Positions 1-5,808 of a stretch of 7,625 nt of DNA are shown piece after piece (position 1 is the stretch's first letter; each line of letters begins with the position of its first letter). The stretch comes from Flavobacteriaceae bacterium (GTDB lineage: Bacteria > Bacteroidota > Bacteroidia > Flavobacteriales > Flavobacteriaceae), in contig JACXVH010000134.1 of assembly GCA_014763515.1 (NCBI GenBank), positions 1 to 7,625 on the forward strand, written 5' to 3'. The notes beneath the pieces are model-generated. The model was not told where the DNA came from. It ran no database searches and worked only from the letters and a program-made list of their open reading frames with translations. The position numbers and the translations under genes were made by a program.

Positions 1-539
1 GACCAAACTGCCACAGGGAAGTTGAATGCAGAAATAATTCCTACTACTCCAATTGGATGCCATTGCTCACGCATAACGTGACCTGGACGCTCTGATGGAA
101 TTACTTGTCCGTTTAACTGACGAGATAAACCTACAGCAAAATCACAGATGTCGATCATTTCTTGAACTTCTCCGTAACCTTCTTGTAACGATTTCCCCAT
201 TTCATAAGAAACTAATTTGCCAAGAGGCTCTTTTAATTCTCTTAATTTATTTCCAAACTGACGTACAATTTCTCCACGTTGAGGCGCTGGCATAGCTCTA
301 AACGTTTTAAAAGCTTCCGTTGCTTTTTGCATTACTCTCTCGTAATCTTCCGCAGTGGTTGCTTTAACTTTTCCAATTAATTGTCCATCTACAGGAGAAT
401 AACTTTCAATGATTTCTCCATTTGAAAACCACTCACTTCCTGTTGAAGTACCTTCATTTATTTCTTTAACGCCTAAAACTTGTAATGCTTCTTTCATTCC
501 AAATTGCTCAGCAACTGTTGATTGTGTTATTGTTGACAT
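1..539 (-). CDS. ALDH7-family (antiquitin-like) aldehyde dehydrogenase, N-terminal 179 residues only
   Basis: This is an NAD(P)-dependent aldehyde dehydrogenase cut off by the window edge. The minus-strand frame opens with ATG at 539-537 and stays open to position 1, giving 179 residues; the family is usually about 500 residues. The segment around residues 107-179 closely follows the ALDH7/antiquitin pattern as I recall it: KLVSYEMGK (108-116), GEVQEMIDICDFAVGLSR (123-140), IPSERPGH (147-154), EQWHPIGVVGIISAFNFPVA (158-177). The last stretch forms the start of the Rossmann cofactor-binding domain. The catalytic Cys and Glu lie outside the window, so activity cannot be judged. ALDH7 members oxidise alpha-aminoadipate semialdehyde (piperideine-6-carboxylate) in lysine breakdown or other aldehydes; the exact substrate here is not determined. 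There is no signal peptide, so it is probably cytoplasmic. It lies 73 bp downstream of the 3-hydroxyanthranilate dioxygenase on the same strand, with a possible promoter of its own in the gap. Family call is firm, substrate open. Confidence 0.93.
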   Translation of the reverse strand, partial: MSTITQSTVAEQFGMKEALQVLGVKEINEGTSTGSEWFSNGEIIESYSPVDGQLIGKVKATTAEDYERVMQKATEAFKTFRAMPAPQRGEIVRQFGNKLRELKEPLGKLVSYEMGKSLQEGYGEVQEMIDICDFAVGLSRQLNGQVIPSERPGHVMREQWHPIGVVGIISAFNFPVAVW

Positions 540-572
540 TTTAACTTTTTAATTTCTAATTGTTATATAATA

Positions 573-580
573 CAAATGTA
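573..580 (-). promoter_or_regulatory. Possible -7 promoter element for the aldehyde dehydrogenase gene
   Basis: Read on the minus strand this is TACATTTG, a full match to the Bacteroidota -7 consensus TAnnTTTG, 33 bp before the ATG at 539. No TTG is found at the usual spacing upstream; the nearest lies about 26 bp away. It sits between two same-strand genes, so the dehydrogenase may have its own start as well as read-through. A chance match is possible in such AT-rich DNA. Confidence 0.4.
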
Positions 581-612
581 TAAAATTTTATTATTCTTTA
601 AAGTAACAAGAT

Positions 613-1146
613 TTACTTAATAAATTTTTTATCTACCTCCATAATTTCACCACATTTTTGACAAGTTCGCAATTTTTCGGAACTGTAAAAATCTTTAAAG
701 TGAGGCAAAAAATCTTTTTCTATGTTGTGTAACTCAAAATACACTTCGTGTAAAGGATGATTACAATTGTCGCAAAACCAAAGCAAACCGTCTTTAAAAC
801 CTTTACCTGCTCTTTTACGCTCAATAACTAATCCAACAGAACCTTCTGTACGAGCGGGAGAATGTGGAACTTTTGCAGGATGCAAATACATATCACCAGC
901 ACTTAACTTCATGGCTTTTTTCTTTCCATTCTCTTGAATGTAAACTGTTATTTCACCTTCTAATTGATAAAACAGTTCTTCTGTTTCATTATAATGATAA
1001 TCTTTTCTTGCATTGGGTCCTCCAACAATCATTACAATATAATCTTCAGATTCTATGTAAAGGTTTTTATTTGAAACTGGAGGTTGTAATAAATGCTTAT
1101 TTTCTTCAATCCATTTTTGAAGATTAAAAGGCTTCGCTATTGACAT
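613..1146 (-). CDS. nbaC: 3-hydroxyanthranilate 3,4-dioxygenase
   Basis: This cytoplasmic non-haem Fe(II) enzyme opens the ring of 3-hydroxyanthranilate with O2, giving 2-amino-3-carboxymuconate semialdehyde. That product cyclises to quinolinate (NAD synthesis) or is degraded further in tryptophan/kynurenine catabolism. The 177-residue cupin protein has the normal bacterial length. The iron ligands H51, E57 and H95 are present, as are substrate-site residues R47, R99 and E109, in the motifs ARKDYHYNETEE (46-57) and VPHSPAR (93-99). The second, rubredoxin-like iron site of bacterial enzymes is complete: C125-x2-C128 and C162-x2-C165. Nothing is missing, so it should be active. The start ATG at 1146-1144 gives the expected N-terminus (AKPFNLQKWIEENK). 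It lies upstream of an ALDH7 gene on the same strand and 66 bp after the endonuclease gene, from which a terminator-like hairpin separates it. I see no clear TAnnTTTG promoter directly before it. Confidence 0.96.
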   Translation of the reverse strand: MSIAKPFNLQKWIEENKHLLQPPVSNKNLYIESEDYIVMIVGGPNARKDYHYNETEELFYQLEGEITVYIQENGKKKAMKLSAGDMYLHPAKVPHSPARTEGSVGLVIERKRAGKGFKDGLLWFCDNCNHPLHEVYFELHNIEKDFLPHFKDFYSSEKLRTCQKCGEIMEVDKKFIK

Positions 1147-1173
1147 AATATTTTTTTATAAAAATACAAAGAA

Positions 1174-1205
1174 AAAAGGTTAGCCTAAATTTTGACTAAC
1201 CTTTT
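1174..1205 (-). terminator. Rho-independent terminator after the endonuclease gene
   Basis: A perfect 10-bp inverted repeat, AAAAGGTTAG (1174-1183) and CTAACCTTTT (1196-1205), encloses a 12-nt loop. Read on the minus strand it starts 8 nt after the endonuclease stop codon and is followed by a T-rich tract (TTTTTTCTTTG at the 3' side). The stem has only four G-C pairs, so termination may be incomplete and some read-through into the dioxygenase gene is possible. Confidence 0.7.
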
Positions 1206-1212
1206 CTTGCAA

Positions 1213-2331
1213 TTATTTATATTCTTTAATTAAGTAAACATAAACAGGGAAGTGATCACTATACCCTGGAATTCCATTTGAGTTACGTTTAGGATATCCT
1301 TTCCAAGGACCTTCGTTTTGAATCAAATAAGGTTTAATAAATCTACCTGCTTTCCAATATGTCCAAGTAGTAAACTCTTTATTTTTATATTTTTCTTTTC
1401 TTACTAAAGGTTCAGATAGCATAATTTGATCAAATAAATTCCATGCATCTCTATAACCTAAAGTACCTTCTCCATTTTTATACATTTTCTCCATTGGGTT
1501 ATACATTCCAAATGGTTTGATGTCTTCTTTATTTGCAACAGTACCAATTTCTTTTTTAACACTTTTATTTACTGGATCATCATTTAAATCGCCCATTGTA
1601 ATAATACTAGCGTTAGGGTTAATCGCATATAGTGAATCTATAATTTTACGATTTAATTTACCAGCAGCCTCACGATAAGGACTACTTCTTTTTTCACCAC
1701 CTGAACGAGAAGGCCAGTGATTTACAATAAAACTAATTTCTTCTCCATCTAATAAACCTGTAACTAACAATTGATCACGAGTATAAACTCTTTTTGAACC
1801 GCTTTCGGATTTTGCATGATCTTCATCAGTTTCATTTGAGTCTTCAGACTTTCCCTTTTTAGTATCTAACATATCTTCAGTAATATATAAAGGAATGTTT
1901 TTATAAGATGTAGGAGTAAAATGTTTCGGTTGATATAAAAAACCAACATCAATACCTCTTTTATCAGGCGAATCGAAATGAACTATTTGGTAGTCTAAAT
2001 TTTTTATTTTGGGATTTCTTACTAAATCTTCAAGCACACCTCTATTTTCAATTTCACATGTACCTATTATTGTTGGAGCATTTTTTTGTACGTCGCTTGT
2101 TCCTAATTCAGATATAACACGAGCTAGATTATCTAACTTTTTATTATAATTTTTTGATGTCCAACCTTTCACTGGCAAATATTCTTCATCGTAATTTGGA
2201 CCATTAATCGTATCAAAAAGGTTTTCAAAATTATAAAAAGCAACTGTGTGCAGTTTAAATTTTTTCTCTTGCGCTATTGAATTAATCGCAATAAAGACAG
2301 CCAAAACAAGGCCTAATTGTTTAAATTTCAT
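1213..2331 (-). CDS. Secreted endonuclease/exonuclease/phosphatase (EEP) family hydrolase
   Basis: This is a 372-residue protein of the DNase I-like EEP superfamily, metal-dependent phosphodiesterases or phosphatases. Residues 1-21 form a signal peptide (KFK, hydrophobic LGLVLAVFIAINSIA, likely cleavage after AQ), so it acts outside the cytoplasm. Superfamily motifs appear in order: FYNFENLFD (32-40, metal-side N34/N37), CEIEN with E93, RGIDVGFLY with D128, VNHWPSRSGG with catalytic-type H205, TMGDLNDDP with D248 and N250, LFDQIML (299-305), and the C-terminal SDHFPV with D359-H360. The catalytic set looks complete. A charged, Ser/Asp/Glu-rich insert (about 157-180) separates two core segments and is probably a disordered loop. 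Substrate (DNA, RNA, nucleotide or other phosphoester) cannot be read from the sequence. The gene is transcribed divergently from the TonB receptor operon, 140 bp away, which suggests a shared role in nutrient acquisition. The start is fixed by the signal peptide. Confidence 0.92.
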   Translation of the reverse strand: MKFKQLGLVLAVFIAINSIAQEKKFKLHTVAFYNFENLFDTINGPNYDEEYLPVKGWTSKNYNKKLDNLARVISELGTSDVQKNAPTIIGTCEIENRGVLEDLVRNPKIKNLDYQIVHFDSPDKRGIDVGFLYQPKHFTPTSYKNIPLYITEDMLDTKKGKSEDSNETDEDHAKSESGSKRVYTRDQLLVTGLLDGEEISFIVNHWPSRSGGEKRSSPYREAAGKLNRKIIDSLYAINPNASIITMGDLNDDPVNKSVKKEIGTVANKEDIKPFGMYNPMEKMYKNGEGTLGYRDAWNLFDQIMLSEPLVRKEKYKNKEFTTWTYWKAGRFIKPYLIQNEGPWKGYPKRNSNGIPGYSDHFPVYVYLIKEYK

Positions 2332-2376
2332 AATTAAAATGTTATGTTATTGTCAACTTTAAAACAAATTGGATGC

Positions 2377-2384
2377 CAAAGGTA
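2377..2384 (-). promoter_or_regulatory. Likely -7 promoter element for the endonuclease gene
   Basis: Read on the minus strand this is TACCTTTG, a full match to the Bacteroidota -7 consensus TAnnTTTG. It would place the transcript start near 2370, leaving a leader of about 40 nt before the ATG at 2331. No clear TTG is seen about 20 bp upstream. It lies 20 bp from the opposite-facing box of the receptor operon. Confidence 0.5.
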
Positions 2385-2404
2385 TGAAATAATAACAAAA
2401 GTTG

Positions 2405-2412
2405 TACATTTG
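2405..2412 (+). promoter_or_regulatory. Likely -7 promoter element for the TonB receptor operon
   Basis: TACATTTG matches the Bacteroidota -7 consensus TAnnTTTG exactly. The expected transcript start is near 2418-2420, giving a leader of about 50 nt before the ATG at 2472. No good -33 TTG is present at standard spacing (the nearest upstream TTG, at 2369, is too far), so an activator may be needed, or the box may be partly fortuitous. Confidence 0.5.
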
Positions 2413-2419
2413 TAGGCTG

Positions 2420-2464
2420 TTAAGATTTTAACACTTAACAATTAATTTAATATTAATTATTTAA
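2420..2464 (+). repeat. Run of seven TTAA tetramers in the receptor leader
   Basis: TTAA occurs at 2420, 2428, 2435, 2442, 2447, 2453 and 2461, at 5-8 bp spacing. It includes the perfect palindrome TTAATATTAA (2447-2456). The run fills almost the whole predicted 5' leader of the receptor mRNA and ends 7 bp before the start codon. There is no Shine-Dalgarno sequence here. It could simply be the unstructured A/T-rich leader that Bacteroidota favour for translation initiation, or a binding site; the sequence does not decide. Confidence 0.35.
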
Positions 2465-2471
2465 TCTGTTT

Positions 2472-5216
2472 ATGAAGAAACTTTTATTCAGTGCTATTTT
2501 TGCCCTTGTAAGTTTTACGATGCTTGCACAACAAAATCCAGCACTAAAAGGTAAAGTGGTTGATTCTAAATCACAAAAACCATTACAAAATGTGGTGGCA
2601 ACTATTCAAAGCACCAACACTTCTGTTGTAACAGGGGTAGATGGTATTTTTGAAATTCAAGAATTTCCAAATGATCAACCAGTTTTAGAGATTACTTACA
2701 CTGGTTACAAAACACAAACTTATGTTTTAGAACCTGTTAAGGGAGAAACGTTAGATTTAGGAGTTTTATCTTTAGAGGAAGATATTACTTCAGAATTACA
2801 ACTAAGTTTAGTTACCATTACTGAAAACGATTTAGGTGATGAAAATACTGGTTCTGAAAGTACTTCAGGTCTATTACAAGCCTCTAGAGATACTTATCAA
2901 CAAGCTGCTGCTTTTAACTGGGGACTAGCACGTTTTAGAATTAGAGGTTTGGATAATCAATACGGAACTACAATGATCAATGGTATCGTAATGAACAAAC
3001 TTTATGACGGTAGACCACAATGGAGTAACTGGGGAGGTTTAAATGATGCAACTCGTAACCAAGAATTTACTATGGGTTCTGGTCCATCCGATTATACATT
3101 TGGAGGGATTTTAGGAACACAAGAGATTAACACAAGAGCTTCTCATTATAGAACGGGGACTAGAATTTCAATGTCTGGAACAAACACCAACTATAGTTGG
3201 AGAACTATGGGAACTCATGCATCAGGCTTTAATAAAAAGGGTTGGGCATTTGTTGTTTCTGCGTCAAGAAGATGGGCAAAAGAAGGCTACTTTGAAGGAA
3301 CCGATTACAGTGCAAATTCATTATTTGCTTCAGTAGAGAAAAAATTTAACGATAAACACAGTTGGGGATGGCAAGACGGTAAAAAACGTAACTCAAGAGA
3401 TAAAGATATTGCGGAACCAATTAACATGTTATCGCACTATTGGAAAATCAATGAAAAAACAAGCTTAAATACTAATATTGCTTATCAAACTGGTAAAATT
3501 GGAAATTCAAGAATTGATTACCAAAATGGTAACAATCCTGATCCAACTTATTACAAAAACTTACCAAGTTACTACTACAATCAGCCTGATCTTTGGACTC
3601 AAGTTATGGATAATGGAAACCCTGTTTTCAACCCTGATGGCAGTCCTTTACTTGAAAATATTCCTGCACAAGCTGCACAAGCAAATTTTAAAACTAATCC
3701 TCAAATTGACTGGAATGCAATGTATATTGCGAACCAAAACTCTGGCTTCCCTGGAAGAAGTGTTTACGTTTTATATGAGGATAGAACAGATGATACACAA
3801 TGGAGTGCTAATTCTATTTTAAACACAAGTTTATCTGACCACATTAGCATGAATGCAGCTGTAAATTTCAAAAGATTAAAGTCTCACAACTTCCAAAACC
3901 TTTTAGATTTAATGGGTGGTCAATATTTTGCTGACATTGATCCTTTTTACACTGGAAATGCTTCTCAAGCCGACTTAAATAACCCAAACAGATATGTGGG
4001 TGAAGGAGATACTTATGGTTATAATTATAATTTATACTCAACTGTTTTTGATGCATTTACTCAATTTAAATTTAATTATCAAAAAATCAATTTTTATTTA
4101 GCTCAAACATTCTCTAGAACTCAATACCAAAGAGAGGGCTTATATAGAAATGGAATTTACGCTGATAACTCTTATGGAGATAGTAAGAAAATTGTTTTCG
4201 AAAACTTTGGTTTTAAAGGTGGTTTAACTTATAAAATTAATGGAAGACATTCGTTAGATTTTAATGGACTTTACATGACAAAAGCTCCTATAATGCGTAA
4301 TGTATTCTCAAATGCTCGTTTAAATAACAATATTACTCCAGCATTAACAGACGAAAATATTGTAGCCGCAGACGCAAGCTATATAATTAAAGCTCCAAAA
4401 TTAAAAGCAAGACTAACAGGATTCTTCAACAAAATTCAAAATAGCTCAGAAATTTCATTTTACTATGGTGAAGGTATTGGTGATTTTGATGTTTCTAATG
4501 GTGAAGTTGGGGATTCATTTATTAGTGAAATCGTAACTGGAATTAACAAACAATCTATTGGTGGTGAGTTTGGTATAGAATATCAAATTACATCAACAAT
4601 TAAAGCAACTGGTTCTGCATCTTATGGACAATATATATATTCAGATAATGCACATTTAGTTACAAATGATGATGCTAGAGCTGCTGGTGGAAACAACCCT
4701 ATTAAAGACTTTGGTACTGTTTATTTAAAAGATTATCGTCAACCAGGCATGCCTCAACAAGCATATTCATTTGGTTTAGAATATCGTGATCCTAAATTTT
4801 GGTGGATTGGAGCTAACATAAACTATTTAGCAGATAGTTATATAGATGTATCAAGCATTCTAAGAACCGACAACTTTACAATTAATCCTGCAACTGGAGA
4901 CAACTACAATGGTGTTAATGAAGCTGCAGTAAGAAAAATTTTAAAACAAGAAAAATTTGATAGCTTTATGTTATTAAATTTAGTTGGTGGTAAATCATGG
5001 AGAATTAGTTCTAAAAACAGAAATACATTCGGATTCTTTGCTTCAATTAACAACTTACTTGATATTGAATATAAAACTGGTGGTTTCGAACAATCAAGAA
5101 AAGCAACTTATCCTGATTTAGCTGCCGATCAAGCAAACGGAACTCCTTCATTTGGTTCTAAATATTTCTATGGTTATGGTAGAACTTATTTCGTAAACTT
5201 CTACATTAACTTCTAA
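2472..5216 (+). CDS. TonB-dependent outer-membrane receptor with CarboxypepD_reg-like N-terminal domain
   Basis: This 914-residue protein is an outer-membrane beta-barrel importer powered by TonB-ExbB-ExbD. It starts with a signal peptide (residues 1-20, ending MLAQ). Next comes a CarboxypepD_reg-like beta-sandwich domain, about 23-104, with GKVVDSKSQKPLQNV (27-41), TGVDGIFEI (54-62) and YTGYKTQ (76-82). A plug-like region follows, about 110-235, with FRIRGLDNQYGTTMINGI (155-172). The remainder is long, aromatic- and Asn-rich barrel sequence ending in the aromatic strand YFVNFYINF, as outer-membrane assembly requires. I do not see the SusC/RagA plug signature, and no SusD-like gene follows, so it is not a standard Sus pair. 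It heads an operon with two lipoproteins (gap to the next gene 11 bp), which probably act as its surface partners. The substrate is unknown; the divergent secreted EEP hydrolase hints at a phosphoester-derived ligand. The start is set by the signal peptide. Confidence 0.93.
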   Translation: MKKLLFSAIFALVSFTMLAQQNPALKGKVVDSKSQKPLQNVVATIQSTNTSVVTGVDGIFEIQEFPNDQPVLEITYTGYKTQTYVLEPVKGETLDLGVLSLEEDITSELQLSLVTITENDLGDENTGSESTSGLLQASRDTYQQAAAFNWGLARFRIRGLDNQYGTTMINGIVMNKLYDGRPQWSNWGGLNDATRNQEFTMGSGPSDYTFGGILGTQEINTRASHYRTGTRISMSGTNTNYSWRTMGTHASGFNKKGWAFVVSASRRWAKEGYFEGTDYSANSLFASVEKKFNDKHSWGWQDGKKRNSRDKDIAEPINMLSHYWKINEKTSLNTNIAYQTGKIGNSRIDYQNGNNPDPTYYKNLPSYYYNQPDLWTQVMDNGNPVFNPDGSPLLENIPAQAAQANFKTNPQIDWNAMYIANQNSGFPGRSVYVLYEDRTDDTQWSANSILNTSLSDHISMNAAVNFKRLKSHNFQNLLDLMGGQYFADIDPFYTGNASQADLNNPNRYVGEGDTYGYNYNLYSTVFDAFTQFKFNYQKINFYLAQTFSRTQYQREGLYRNGIYADNSYGDSKKIVFENFGFKGGLTYKINGRHSLDFNGLYMTKAPIMRNVFSNARLNNNITPALTDENIVAADASYIIKAPKLKARLTGFFNKIQNSSEISFYYGEGIGDFDVSNGEVGDSFISEIVTGINKQSIGGEFGIEYQITSTIKATGSASYGQYIYSDNAHLVTNDDARAAGGNNPIKDFGTVYLKDYRQPGMPQQAYSFGLEYRDPKFWWIGANINYLADSYIDVSSILRTDNFTINPATGDNYNGVNEAAVRKILKQEKFDSFMLLNLVGGKSWRISSKNRNTFGFFASINNLLDIEYKTGGFEQSRKATYPDLAADQANGTPSFGSKYFYGYGRTYFVNFYINF

Positions 5217-5227
5217 AAAATTGCAAT

Positions 5228-5803
5228 ATGAAAAAATTTATTAAATCTTTAATGTTAATAGCTTTTACCTCGACAATTTTAGTAAGTTGTGTAAAAGATG
5301 ATGATTATGATATTCCTACAGTTTACGAATATCTTTTTACTGATGGTTTTGAAATAAGCTGGGCAGATTGGACTAAATATAGTGTAACAGGAGCACAAGA
5401 GTGGCAATTAGACACTCAGTATGGAAATCCTGGAAATTGTGCCAAAATATCTGGTTATGCATCTGGTAATAATGTAAATGAAGATTGGTTAATTTCTCCT
5501 GCTATTGATTTAAGTACAACTAATTCTGCTACATTATCTTTTCAAACGGCTTCAAAATTTACCGGAAATGTTTTAGAAATAAAAATTTCAACAGATTATA
5601 CAACTGGAGATCCAAACAATGCTACTTGGACTGATTTATCTGCTACACTAGATGCTTCTAATAACTATACGTGGACAAATTCAGGAGCTATTGATATTTC
5701 TTCTTTTACTGGAAGAGATGTTTATGTAGCATTCAAATACACATCAACTTCTTCTGCTTCTATGACTTGGGAAGTTGACAATGTTAAAATTCTTAAAAAT
5801 TAA
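5228..5803 (+). CDS. Surface lipoprotein with choice-of-anchor J domain
   Basis: This 191-residue lipoprotein has a type II signal peptide with lipobox LVSC, so C21 is the predicted lipidated residue. The next residues, VKDDDYD, resemble the acidic lipoprotein export signal of Bacteroidota and suggest display on the cell surface. Residues about 36-191 form one beta-rich module of the choice-of-anchor J / cleaved-adhesin type. It opens with LFTDGFE, has NEDWLISPAIDLS in the middle (84-96), and ends with VAFKYTST followed by WEVDNVKIL, the usual closing strand. The module is commonly a ligand- or carbohydrate-binding jelly roll; no catalytic residues are evident. The same module ends the next gene, so the two are paralogues. 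It sits 11 bp after the receptor and 5 bp before the DUF5689 lipoprotein, certainly in one transcript. It is likely an accessory surface subunit of the receptor; the ligand is unknown. Confidence 0.88.
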   Translation: MKKFIKSLMLIAFTSTILVSCVKDDDYDIPTVYEYLFTDGFEISWADWTKYSVTGAQEWQLDTQYGNPGNCAKISGYASGNNVNEDWLISPAIDLSTTNSATLSFQTASKFTGNVLEIKISTDYTTGDPNNATWTDLSATLDASNNYTWTNSGAIDISSFTGRDVYVAFKYTSTSSASMTWEVDNVKILKN

Positions 5804-5808
5804 TAGCT

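Noticed and set aside
95..295. Plus-strand open frame of 66 codons
   Set aside because: It is antisense to the aldehyde dehydrogenase, which has clear family motifs through the same stretch; the plus-strand product resembles no family.
864..1127. Plus-strand open frame of 87 codons
   Set aside because: It lies wholly inside the dioxygenase gene on the opposite strand, and the real gene has all metal ligands in frame.
3478..3822. Plus-strand open frame of 114 codons inside the receptor
   Set aside because: It overlaps the receptor in another frame; its Leu/Ile/Lys-rich product is what a shifted AT-rich coding frame gives.
3868..4056. Minus-strand open frame of 62 codons inside the receptor
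   Set aside because: It is antisense to well-supported barrel sequence and has no recognisable domain or promoter.
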